Assembly: GCF_048544455.1 (NCBI RefSeq)
Contig: NC_133538.1
Coordinates: forward strand, 38,131,469 to 38,195,468
Direction: 5' to 3'
Length of the DNA stretch: 64,000 bases
Source of the DNA: Silene latifolia
Lineage: Eukaryota > Streptophyta > Magnoliopsida > Caryophyllales > Caryophyllaceae
The position numbers were made by a program, and so were the translations under genes. Under the pieces are notes generated by a model. The model was given only the letters and a program-made list of their open reading frames with translations. It was not told where the DNA came from and made no database searches. Positions 29,795-40,151 of the stretch are shown here, in pieces; the first letter of the stretch is position 1, and each line of letters begins with the position of its first letter.

Positions 29795-32384
29795 TTAATT
29801 TTCCTCTTCATCTTCTTCCTCCAAAGCATGCTCAACAAACGGATTTGGACAGTTTCTCTTATCATGGTGTCCCATTTGTTTGCAGTTATTACATAGCCTC
29901 TTCGGTTTGCTCGCCTTCCCAATTGCCTTATCCTTATTTGATTTCATTCTCTTGCCGCTTCCTTTGTTTTTTGCAATCTTTGGCGGAAGAACAGTAATAT
30001 TTGATTTTACTGAACAACCTAAGAGCATTTCCAGTTTTTGTTCCTTTGTCAAGCTCTCTTTTGTCGGATTTATTTTCTCTCAGAATTATAAAAGCAACAA
30101 ACTTAGCTCCTCGATCTGAGTTTCAAGCATCGAGTTAAGAGCACTTATTGTTGCATAAAACTCAGACCATACCCTTGATAATTCCAACTTTCTCAAATCA
30201 GTGGGATCGTAGTCTTGCAATAACTTTCCATCCAGTCCATACAAAGGCTTTCTATATGATTTCTTCGTCCATCTGGTTTCGATGTACTGCTCCGGTATGC
30301 TTTACAGTCCTTTTCCTGATATAATCCATATAATGTGTTTACAAAGGATTCCTTTCCTCTCAAACATCTTGCACGTACATGTTGTTTCCTTTGATTCGTT
30401 ATTGTGAGCAACCTGCATTACATTGTAGTTATTTTAAAAGGAAAACATAGTTATTATATAGTTCAACATGAATTATTTTATGCAGACTAGCAATGAACAC
30501 CAAGGTAGAATTCCTTCAGTTTTTTTAATGTTAAAACACGGTTATTGTATTCTTTTATTACAATTATTGTATGTTAAAGTAAAAAGACAATTATGTTTAT
30601 AAAATTGAATAACTTGAAATATTCTATGCTTCCTGTAGGCATCTTCAACATTTATAATGTGCATGTTTCCTTGCTCAGAAAACTCCCTAACGGCACACGA
30701 ACAGGGAGCCATTTGCACTTGCTCTTGGAACTCATAGAAAACAGTATGTGTGTAGATTTTAGAGGCATGTTTCTCAATCATTGTCTTAGAAGAAACCTGT
30801 GGCAATGTGCTGTCACTTGCATCATCAAGAAATCTATGATTATAGCGTTGTTGTTCCATTGCACTCTGAAAACGCAACCAAAATTCTACAAGTGTGCCAT
30901 CTATGCTCTCAAATCTTTTTAAATAACTGTTTTGACTCTCTAATCTTCGTGTAGTTTTCAAAAGGCAGCCTAAAGGCAAATTCCTAAAGTAAGCAGGTAT
31001 CCATTTGTGCCTTTTATCATACATGTATGTCAACCAAGTATTATCATTCAACTCAAAGTCATTAATCACTTGAGTCCATTTTTCTTCAAACTTAATGGGT
31101 TCCAAGTCAGTAACCCAAACAACTGCACATATCCGCTCAACAAAGTTATCTCCTTACAAATCCGTGACTCAAATTTTTCTTCAAACTTATATGCCACATG
31201 CAGTAGCGATGTCTTGCTTTCTTGAATACAGAATGCACCCCGAGTTTAATTGCCGGATCTTGATCAGTAAGAATGCACTGAGGTTCCTTGTTGCCCATAC
31301 AATCAAGGAACTTCTTAAACACCCAAATGAATGACCCATCGTTCTCATGATCGACAAGTGCAGCAGCAAAAGTCACTGATTTTTTGTGGTTGTCAACACC
31401 AGTGAATGGGGTGAAGGCCATGTGGCACTTGTTAGTACCGTAAGTAGGATCAAAGGTGATCGTGTCCCCAAACAAGGAATAATTCATTCTTGCTTGTGCA
31501 TCTGCCCAAAAGATTCTAGCCAAACAATTATTCTCATCAACTTGATAAGCATAGTAAAAGCCATCTTGTGATTCAGAAAGCGCCTTTAAATAATCGAGAA
31601 TCATGTCAGCATCCTTGTCACCTATATAACATTTAATATTTCTTTTGAAGTTCTTGAATTCTGTGAGAGATGCACCAATGTTTGCATACCCATTTGATTG
31701 TTCCGCCAGAATTCTAAATGTCTTGGTAGCCCCGATATTGAGTTTACAATTGTTAACAATTGTTTGCTTAATGTAAAGGTTAAGTGTTCTTAAGTTTTTT
31801 TTGGAATTCCCGTTCTTTGAGTGAGCAGAGTCTGTGATTATGACCTTCATAAAACGTATCAATGGCATACCATATTAGCTCCTTAAGGTCATTGAATACA
31901 GCACAAAACCGTATTTTTGCCTTGCAACCAAATCTTGTTATTTTTGTTTCTTTGGCTCTACAGATCTTTTCCTTTTCTTTTTCTCTTCTGTGTTTTCAAA
32001 TTCAACAACAGGTTTGAGTTTTTTGCGATCCTCTTTGAATCCATGTCTGTTGCAGACCATTGATTTTTTGTCTATCAAACCATCACGGAATCTTGTTTGT
32101 GTGTACTTTCTTGGTATGAAACCACAAGCCACAGCATATAAATTGTAAAACTCTATTGCCTCCTCCAGCTTTACAAACATTAACCCAGAGCAGGCTTGAA
32201 ACCACTATCTACCATCCTACTCCACTCCTCACTGCCACCTGGAGTATATCTCAATCCCAGATTATGGATGGTATTTTCTCCTGTTTCAAACGCAACGGTA
32301 GGTGTAGACAAAGTTGTTGCATTGGGAGTATTAATTTCAATGCCTGGAAATATTAAAACAGGAGAACTGTTATGGTATTATTAA
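29795..32384 (-). pseudogene. FAR1/MULE transposase of the Mutator-like element
   Basis: Domains in order on the minus strand: FAR1-type DNA-binding region (32,345-31,940; EEAIEFYNLYAVACGFIPRK), MULE DDE domain (31,868-30,900) with FDPTYGTNKCHMAFTPFTG (first Asp), ILTDQDPAIK (second Asp) and YCMWHI; a Glu-containing WIPAYF region; SWIM zinc finger at 30,385-30,325 (CTCK...ILCKHI), whose exon is preceded by an intron full of TTATTGTA motifs; and a C-terminal CCHC knuckle CNNCKQMGHHDKRNC ending at 29795. Lesions: a shift near 32,182, a break near 31,125, a stop after the SWIM finger (~30,303) and shifts near 30,080. Such proteins move Mutator-like elements; FHY3/FAR1 host factors descend from this family. 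Not functional as read. Confidence 0.82.
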
Positions 32385-32404
32385 TTTCAACATCTTAGAT
32401 TCTA

Positions 32405-33001
32405 TAAAAAACAAAACAATACAAACTCTGCAGCAGCAGTTATTTTAATGTTATAATGCAGTTATTGTATTATACAATTCCAATTATTCTATTAGAGGGG
32501 GGAGCTTTTTAGTGAGATTGGTAGCCTAGTCCACCACAATGCACACATAGTTATTTTGATGTAATAGTAAAGTTATTTCATTATTATATAGTAGTTATTG
32601 TAAGGATATTTTTGTCAGATCTTATAAAATACTCCCTCCTATTCATTCATTTTGTCCCCCTTCTAATTTGCACAAGAATTAAGAAAATGATTTTGGACCA
32701 CACAAAACACTTTATTCCACTCTACCCCACATGTAATTAAATTTGGACCACACAAAAGTTACCAGAAAAGGAACGAGGGACAAAAATCCGACTAGCTTCG
32801 ATAAGGAAAGAGGGACAAAATGAATGAATAGGAGGGAGTAGTATTTATTATGAAAAAAAAATTCTGCAGCAGCAATTATTTTAATGTTTTAATGCAGTTA
32901 TTGTATCATACAAATCCAATTATTCTATCAGAGAGGGGAGGGTTTTAGTGAAATTGGTAGCCTAGTCCACCACAATGCACACACAGTTATTTTAATGTAG
33001 T
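32405..33001. repeat. Tandem ~230-bp repeats, left part
   Basis: One copy (to 32,630) and the first two-thirds of a second (32,839-33,001). Each contains CAGTTATTGTATTATACAA, a GAGATTGGTAGCCTAGTCCA block and GTAGTTATTGTAAGGAT. A Stowaway MITE lies between them, and the gypsy element cuts the second copy, which resumes at 43,906. Confidence 0.85.
32632..32838. mobile_element. Stowaway (Tc1/mariner) MITE
   Basis: 207 bp with long inverted ends CTCCCTCCTATTCATTCATT and its complement, flanked by TA on each side. CTCCCTCC ends and TA duplication define plant Stowaway MITEs. Confidence 0.92.
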
Positions 33002-33593
33002 TGATGGGGCATATTCTGCACCCGCTGACCGAGTCAACATATTGAGCAAGGTCAAAGATATCCACAGCAAGTCAACGTATTAGACAGCCAAACCGACGCA
33101 GCCTGTCGGCCTGTCACTTGGGTCTCGGCTAAGCAACTAGGCACCCGGGAGACATTACCGCGTACTCACATCCAAGTCCCCTCGGCATGGAGTCAACCAG
33201 GCCAGCCGGCCTGCCATGGGTCACTCGGTCGAGGGTAGAACAGTCTTTCCACCTGCTCTGCCACTTGGCCACTACGTGACAAAAGGTGAAAGTCTATAAA
33301 TACCCCTCAATCCTCATTGAGAAAACGATCCAATAATCCACAATTCACCCTAATACTCACTATAAATATGGTATAAACTCCCTTATCTCTCTACAATATA
33401 CTTTGCCAAGTAACACACAACTTAATCTCTTTAAGTTTACTGACTTGAGCGTCGGAGTGAGTCCGCTCGGTACCAAGCCGAGCCCTCAGTTTGTTCATTG
33501 TTTCAGGAGAGGCCGAAAGGAAGAGTCAAGCAAAGTCATCATTCTACAAGCATACGTGGTAACAAATCCTGCTCCGGAATTACACCCGGAACA
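33002..33593 (+). repeat. 5' LTR of the gypsy element
   Basis: 592 bp, TGATGGGGCA to CCCGGAACA, matching 43300-43900. Preceded by target duplication GTAGT and followed by the primer site. Confidence 0.95.
33295..33302 (+). promoter_or_regulatory. TATA box of the gypsy 5' LTR
   Basis: TATAAATA within GTCTATAAATACCCC, about 290 bp into the LTR. The same box is at 43602-43609 in the 3' LTR. Confidence 0.75.
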
Positions 33594-33595
33594 AT

Positions 33596-33613
33596 TGGCG
33601 CCGTCTGTGGGGA
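33596..33613 (+). other. Primer binding site of the gypsy element
   Basis: TGGCGCCGTCTGTGGGGA two bases after the 5' LTR, a standard plant gypsy primer-site form. The exact tRNA was not checked. Confidence 0.8.
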
Positions 33614-33683
33614 GACCATACTAAAAGCTGGTCACCTACCTTTAAAAAAAAACAAACCAAAAACCATTCAAAGAGCTAAGAAG

Positions 33684-34992
33684 ATGTCAAAACAACAAGA
33701 AATAATAGTGAGCGACGAAACTGCATTCTACCAGGATGACACGTTTCCTAATTCTGAGATCGGGCAGTACCCCACCGGCCGAGTCATTGAGCCGGTGAAG
33801 TACGGGATGCCAAGAGAGCCAGAAACACCGCTGCCCACCGGCCAAGTCACTGTCATGGGACATGTGGTCGATGCAGCCAAACTGAAGCTATTCCTGGACC
33901 TGATGGGTAGTACGCCGATCACCCCCGCCGCAACGACGGTGACGGCAGCACACCCACAGGTGACCAGGGCCCATAAAGTGACCCCGAACAACTTGTCCGG
34001 GGCGATACAAGGAGCCATGCATACTAGGACGCCGGCGGAGCCCATGGTGCCAGTGGCAGACCTAAGTCCTTCCCCCACTCGCGGGAGGACAGCGTCGCCG
34101 CGGCAACAACGAGGCCCGCCCCGAAGAAATGAAGAAAGAAGTCCGACTCACCAAAGTCGGACAATGACAAGAAGCCCTTCCCGCCACGGGGAGAGAAGCC
34201 GGACTAATGTCGCGAGGAGCCGATCGCCGCGTGTCATTCGACACGTGGTCAGACAGCCCCTCAGCGCCTATGTCCTCGAAGTCTCCGTGCCGACCAAACT
34301 GAAGCTGCCGTCCCTATCATACAAAGGGGACAGTGACCCAACCGACCACGCCGAGGCTTTCGAGTCTTACATGTGGGTATGGGAGCAGCCTGATGAGGTA
34401 TGGTGCCGAGTCTTCCCAACAACCCTGCATGGGATGGCCCAGAGTTGGTACAAGGGGCTGCCTAATGGTTCGGTATACTGCTACGCCGACCTAAGGGATA
34501 ACTTCATAGCCCAGTACGCCTGCAGCAAGAGAAGGGTCGTGGAGACATCGGACCTCCTCACTATCCGACAGGGGGAGGACGAGTCTCTACGAAACTATGT
34601 GAAGAGGTTCGACGCAAAAGCTCAGCAGATCCGTGAGCTGAACACCGAACTGGCGGCCTTCGCACTGATGAAAGGCCTCCCGAAAGGCGAGCTAAAAATG
34701 AGCGATCAAGTGCGAGGACCTCAACCTCGACTCCGCCAGAAAGATGGCCGACCGAGCCGTAAAGGTGGAGGATTACCACAAGACCTGGGTAGGCCACAGT
34801 GAAGCCGGGCACCCAGAGAGGAGGAGCCGCCGGGAGAATGCTGATGAAGGTCGCCGTGACATGAATCGGTCACGGCCTGAGAGATTTAATAGGAAGCGAG
34901 AACTCGGCGGGCGCCGGGGAGTTCGGGACCATACACCCGAAGCGGTACAACGGTCTCACCCCCCCTGTCAAATCTCCGGCCGAGGTCTTTGA
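33684..34992 (+). pseudogene. Gypsy gag, frameshifted near the C-terminus
   Basis: ATG at 33684 (MSKQQEIIVSDETAFYQ) is chosen because the longer frame before it lies in the LTR and primer site. A basic Arg/Ser-rich linker (residues ~130-190) precedes the retrotransposon gag domain (MWVWEQPDEVWCRVFPTTL, ...AQSWYKGLP, then NYVKRFDAKAQQIRELN). Coding sequence changes frame near 34,720; the next frame carries MADRAVKVEDYHKTW and an Arg-rich tail. It forms the capsid. Confidence 0.85.
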
Positions 34993-35016
34993 CCTGAGCA
35001 AGAATGAAGGGCAGAA

Positions 35017-35856
35017 GTGGGCAAGACCCCCCAAGACGAGGGGGAAGGCGACGCAAGCCAATTTTGCGATTACCACGGCCAGACCGGCCATAAGACCGAC
35101 AACTGTCGGCATCTGAAGAACGCCATCGAGGAGCTGATCCGAAAGGGGGCCCTCAGCAAGTACGTAGCTGGGGCCCCGGAAACGAGCTCCGACGGGGCGA
35201 ATAGGAAATCAGTATTCCAGAGGATGGGAGTGATCCAGGTTGTTATCGGAGGAAACGAGAACGGAGGGTCGGCTAATGGGCACAAACGGCACCTAAATGA
35301 GCTTTACCAAGCCATCAACTTTGTGCCCACCACAGCGATCCCCGCTTCCACCGTCCCCGATATAACCATCGGAAAGAAAGACTACGAAGGAGTCGTAGCC
35401 CCACACAGCGACCCGCTGGTAGTCCACCTGGACATAGCCAACCACTTGGTTAAGAGGTGCCTAATTGATACAGGCGCCTACACGAACATCATGTTCAGGG
35501 AATGCTTCCTCAATCTCGGTCTGAAGATTGAGGACCTGAGCCCCTGCACCAACCCACTATACAGCTTCTCTGGGGCCGGCCTGGTACCCCTGGGGTCAAT
35601 CTGGTTACCGGTGATGTTCGGCCAGGCGGATGTGGCCAAGAATGTTTTATCTGTGTTCGTGGTCATTGATGGTTCGTCCGCCTACAATGTTCTGATAGGC
35701 CGGGTTACTTTGAGCGAGGCCGATGCTATAATGTCCATCCGGGCCCCGACATTGATGTATGCCTCGGACCGGGGGGAGGCACAAAAGCTCGTCTCAAGGG
35801 ACGAGAGAGACGAAATTGTCAATGTCCAAATATCTGCCAGAGGGTGTAACATGTAA
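35017..35856 (+). CDS. Gypsy nucleocapsid knuckle and aspartic protease
   Basis: Begins inside the gag-pol protein. It has a zinc-knuckle-like CDYHGQTGHKTDNC near residue 17 and an aspartic protease with the active-site CLIDTGAYTNIMF (Asp-Thr-Gly) around residue 148 and NVLIGRVTLSEADAIMS as the C-terminal flap/strand pair. The protease matures the polyprotein. Open over 280 codons. Confidence 0.85.
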   Translation: MGKTPQDEGEGDASQFCDYHGQTGHKTDNCRHLKNAIEELIRKGALSKYVAGAPETSSDGANRKSVFQRMGVIQVVIGGNENGGSANGHKRHLNELYQAINFVPTTAIPASTVPDITIGKKDYEGVVAPHSDPLVVHLDIANHLVKRCLIDTGAYTNIMFRECFLNLGLKIEDLSPCTNPLYSFSGAGLVPLGSIWLPVMFGQADVAKNVLSVFVVIDGSSAYNVLIGRVTLSEADAIMSIRAPTLMYASDRGEAQKLVSRDERDEIVNVQISARGCNM

Positions 35857-35865
35857 TCCCTCAAA

Positions 35866-37401
35866 GTGGCGAAGAAATCAGAGAAAGGGAAGAGCCCATC
35901 CTTACAACAGGAGGGTGATCCGATGAACACCGTCGGCATGGTCGAAGGAGCCGAGACCGAGCAAGTGGAAATTAACCCAGGACGCACCGTAACTGTCGGT
36001 GTCGGCCTGAAGCCAAAATTCAGAGCCGACCTCCTAGACCTGCTGAGGAAGAACAAAGTCGTCTTCGCGTACTCAGCCGCCGAGATGCCAGGCGTGAGCC
36101 GAGAGGTGATCGTTCACAAGCTGAACGTGCTCTCCACCGCCGCCCCGCTCAAGCGAAGATGAGGAACTCCTCGGCCGAAAAGGACGAGGCCATCAAGGCC
36201 GAGGTAGATAAACTATTAGAGGCGGGCTTTATCATGCCTTGTAATTACCCTGAGTGGCTAGCAAATGTTGCAATGGTGAAGAAGTCATCAGGGGGGTGGA
36301 GGATGTGTGTTGATTTTACAAATCTTAATAAAGCATGCCCTAAAGATTGTTATCCCTTGCCTCGAATAGATAGCTTAATTGACGCAACGGCAGGCTACAC
36401 TATGCTAAGCCTGCTAGACGCCTTCTCAGGGTACCATCAGGTATTGATGGCCGAAGAAGACATGCCTAAGTGCGCATTCATCACCATACACGGCACATAC
36501 ATGTATAAAATGAAACCGTTCGGTTTGAAAAACGCTGGCGCAACTTACAGTAGACTGGTGGACAAAGTGTTTCAAGATAAAAAAGGGTGAAACATCGAGG
36601 CTTACGTCGACGATGCTATTGTAAAAAGCAAGTCTGACAGCGAGCACTTGGCCGACTTGAGCGAAACATTTTGTTCACTAAGGAAATACAAGATGAAACT
36701 TAACCTAATGAAATGCAACTTCGGTGTCCGGGCAGGTAAGTTCCTCGGCGTGCTTGTCAGCGCCAGGAGAATTGATGCCAATCCAGAGAAAGTCCAAGCA
36801 ATACTGGACCTACCGGAGCCGAGGAATCGAAAAGAGGTTATGATGTTGACCGGGAGGATGGCGGCTCTCGCCCGTTTCATCTCTCGGTCAGCCGACAAGA
36901 GCACCCCATTCTTCAAAGTGTTGAAGGGGAATAAAGACTTCACTGGGGGAGGAACAGAGCACGCTTTCAGTGCAATCGAAAGCTCATCTTCTAACTCTCC
37001 CGACCCTGTCTAGGCCGATGCTGGGGGAGACGCTATATCTATACATAGCAGTTACCTCGACCACGGTCAGTGCCGTAATCGTCAGAGAAGAAGACAAGCA
37101 GAAACACCCAATCTACTTTATCAGCCATACACTGTTGGCCGCCGAAAGAAATTACCCACTGATCGAAAAAGCAGCCTTTGCTGTCGTCGTTGCCGCAAGG
37201 AAACTGAAACCTTACTTCGACGCACATCCCGTGACGGTCCTAACCGACCAGCCATTGGAGAAAGCATTGGAAAAATTCGAAAAATCCGGCAGGCTCATCA
37301 AATGGGCAGTAGAGCTATCCGGCTTCGGCATTCAATACAAGCCGAGGCCCTCGATAAAGGGGCATGCACTTGCAGACTTCCTGGCCGAGTGCACATATTA
37401 A
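35866..37401 (+). pseudogene. Gypsy reverse transcriptase and first RNase H, broken
   Basis: RT motifs: MCVDFTNLNKACPKDCYPLP, LSLLDAFSGYHQVLM, MPFGLKNAGATY-type segment (here MKPFGLKNAGATY) and YVDDAIVKS. A TGA at 36588-36590 lies eight codons before YVDD, and frames change near 36,160 and 36,965. The thumb/connection region (KFLGVLVSARRIDANPEKV) and the RT-linked RNase H (YFISHTLLAAERNYPLIEK, VLTDQPLEKAL) follow to a stop at 37401. Confidence 0.85.
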
Positions 37402-37419
37402 GAAGAACCAAATCCCGGA

Positions 37420-37830
37420 GTGTGGGAAGTATACACCGACGGGTCCTCCACGGCGAACAGCTCAGGAGCCGGCATCCTTATCATCAGCCCAAACGGGGAC
37501 GAGTTTGAGTACGCCTTGAAGTTTACCTTCTCGGCCTCAAATAATGAATCCGAATACGAGGCGGTGATAACTGGAGTCGAGCTAGCTAGAGCTGCCGGGG
37601 CGGAGCATGTTGAGGTGAAAACAGATTCACTCTTAGTCACTAATCAAATCAGAGGAGAGTAGGAGGCTCGAGACGACGAGATGGTAAGATACCTGGAAAG
37701 GGTAAAAGCTGACACCGCAAAATTGAAATCTTTCCAAATCCAATGCATCCCCAGGTCTGAGAACAACCGAGCCGACGCTCTCTCAAAACTTGCCAGTTCA
37801 ACCATCAAGAATGTCACCAACCGTCTTTGG
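37420..37830 (+). pseudogene. Second (archaeal-type) RNase H of the gypsy element
   Basis: WEVYTDGSSTANSSGAGI (first Asp), a SASNNESEYEAVITGVELA motif (Glu) and VKTDSLLVTNQIRGE (Asp) define an additional RNase H after the RT-linked one. A TAG at 37660-37662 interrupts the frame, which continues in phase through IPRSENNRADALSKLAS. The dual RNase H is known for Tat-lineage elements. Confidence 0.85.
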
Positions 37831-38612
37831 TGGATATCAGGAATGCTAAAAGCATCACTAAGACCGTCGGCATAGTGGGCGACATAGAAGCCGAGACGAC
37901 GTGGATGACTCCGATAATGAAATACAAACTAACAAAAGAGTTACCAGAGGACCGCAGTCTCTCTCAGAAGATAAGAAGGATCGCCGCAAGGTACTTGGTG
38001 TTCGAAGGAGAACTATACAGAAGGTCCGTGATAAGACCACTTTTGAAATGTGTCGGCCCAGCCGACGCGGAGCTCATACTGACAGAGATTCACGAAGGCA
38101 TTTGTGGACATTACATGGGGGCAAGAACTCTAGCCCACAAAGCTCTCCGAGCCGGCTACTTCTGGCCTACCATGCTTGAGGATTCCATAGCTAAGACCAA
38201 GAAGTGCAAGAATTGTCAGATGCATGCTCCGGTGATACACGCACCTTCCCGAGACCTGCAACCGGTACTTAGTCCCCTGCCATTTGCACAATGGGGGATG
38301 GATTTACTAGGACCATTTCCGACGGCCTCCGGAGGAAATAAGTACCTGATCGTCGCCGTTGACTACTTCACCAAATGGGTCGAAGCTGTCGCGGTACCTG
38401 CCAAGACCACGGCGGCCGTAAGAAAGGTAATCTGGGAGAACATCATAACTCGTTTTGGGTTACCCCAAGTCATGGTATTTGACCACGGCCGAGAGTTTTG
38501 GAGTAACATGGTGATGAACTGGCTAGAAGAGCTCGGTATCAAGTTCGCATACTCCTCCGTCTGCCACCCTCAGAGCAACGGGCGGCGGAGGCGACTAATA
38601 AAACAATCCTAA
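37827..38612 (+). CDS. Gypsy integrase, zinc finger and core
   Basis: The H2C2 finger (EIHEGICGHYMGARTLAHK...CKNCQ) precedes the core: FAQWGMDLLGPFPTA (Asp), VFDHGREFWSN (second Asp, in FDHG instead of the usual SDNG) and HPQSNG just before a one-base shift near 38,580. The catalytic Glu is encoded in the next frame. It inserts element DNA. Confidence 0.85.
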   Translation: MVDIRNAKSITKTVGIVGDIEAETTWMTPIMKYKLTKELPEDRSLSQKIRRIAARYLVFEGELYRRSVIRPLLKCVGPADAELILTEIHEGICGHYMGARTLAHKALRAGYFWPTMLEDSIAKTKKCKNCQMHAPVIHAPSRDLQPVLSPLPFAQWGMDLLGPFPTASGGNKYLIVAVDYFTKWVEAVAVPAKTTAAVRKVIWENIITRFGLPQVMVFDHGREFWSNMVMNWLEELGIKFAYSSVCHPQSNGRRRRLIKQS

Positions 38613-39136
38613 ACGGGCTGAAAAAGAAGGTTGAAGATCTAAAGGGAAGGTGGGCTGATGAACTACCCGGCGTTCTGTGGTCCCTTAGAACCACGGAGAA
38701 AGAAGCAACGGGATACGATCCATTCCACCTTGTCTATGGGTCCGAGGCCGTCTTGCCAATTGAAGCAGCGGTGCCGACATTCAGAACGCAAACTTTTGAC
38801 CCAGTCGAAAATGAGAAAGGCCTGAAAGCCTCCCTAGACCTGGTCGAAGAAAGTCGAGACACGGCACGGCTCAACTTGGCAGTGTATCAAAACCGGATGA
38901 GAAGAGCATACAACCGTAGGGTCCACAAAAGGGACTTAAGAGTAGGAGATCTAGTCCTAAGAAAGTCGGCCGCCACAAACAAAGAAAACGTCCATGGAAA
39001 AATGACGGCCAACTGGGAAGGACCCTACAAGGTGGTTGAAGAAATGAGGCCGGGGACATACCGGCTGACGGACATGGAGGGTGTTCCTTTGATGAGCCAC
39101 TGGAACACGGACAACTTAAGGAAATATTTTGTATAA
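38580..39136 (+). CDS. Gypsy integrase, C-terminal part
   Basis: Frame-shifted continuation: carries the catalytic Glu (AAEATNKTIL), LPGVLWSLRTTEKEATGYDPF and the C-terminal RVHKRDLRVGDLVLRK...NWEGPYKVVEEMRPGTYRL DNA-binding fold. Stop TAA at 39134-39136 is the normal end of pol. Confidence 0.85.
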
Positions 39137-40151
39137 TGGCGGAGGTGTCCGAGACCGTTGTGGACACCCCAACGCATGATTACACCTTATGAAGAATAAT
39201 CCAAGTTTTTCATCAAAATACTAGTCCCCTCCATAGTCACGCCAGAATAGACGCCGCGACCAAAGCCGGGCAGTCACTACCGAAGTATAAAAGCGTATAA
39301 GCACTGTTGAATCGCAAATCTGACTGCCCCGGCCAATCCGGGAGTGGCAGAGGAAGCGATCAATATGTCTATAGATACGGAAGCAGTCGAAACGTAAACT
39401 CGGTTGCCTCGGCCAAAGCCGGGAGTGACGAGGGAAACGCGATTTGCCAACAGCAGTTGATACTCGCGAAAGCGACCAACATGCTTAGGAACGTATAAGT
39501 ACGGTTGAGAAACGCAAATCTGACGCCTCGGCCAGACCGAGAGTGAAAGAGGAAGCGATCAACATGTCTACATATACGAACGCTGTCGAGCCGTAACCTC
39601 GATTGCCTCGGCCAAAGCTGGGAGTGACGGGGACACAACGACCGATACGCTAACATATTCACAACGGCGGTTGGGAAGCGCAAATCTGACGCCTCGGCCA
39701 GACCGAGAGTGAAGGAGGAAGCGACCGACATGCCAACATGTTTAAAATTGTTAAGTACAGTTGAGATACGCATTGTAACTGCCTCGGCCAAGCCGAAGGT
39801 AAAAACAAAATAAAATAAAATAAAGAAGCGCTCAATTAATAACGAAGGAAGACAACTGAATGAAGGATTGTGATCAAAGCCCCGGCCAAGCCGAGGGCAA
39901 ATAATCAAACTTTATTAAACATGTTTACAGGTGATACAAAACGAAGTCGACGGCCGTCCCAATAAGGATAGCCTAAACTCAACCTACCAAAGTTTTACAA
40001 AAAAAAAAGAGAAGAAGGAACAACAAAAATTATCACATTGAGACAACGAAGCGCCAAAAGGATGACAGGGAGAGAAGGCTCAAAAGTTGGCCCCCGAACA
40101 GCTGAAGCTATCCGAAGGGCCAGGTGAGTCTGGTGACGACCGTCCGTCTCC
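39137..40151. repeat. Gypsy 3' region with tandem ~165-195-bp repeats
   Basis: Between about 39,300 and 39,790, three and a half copies of a unit containing GCAAATCTGACGCCTCGGCC, GAGGAAGCGA.CAACATG and GCCTCGGCCAAAGC. Tandem repeats downstream of pol are common in Tat elements. No gene. Confidence 0.8.

Noticed and set aside
33728..34078. Antisense frames over gypsy gag (and similar ones over the protease and integrase)
   Set aside because: GC-rich antisense shadows of the real coding frame without any domain.
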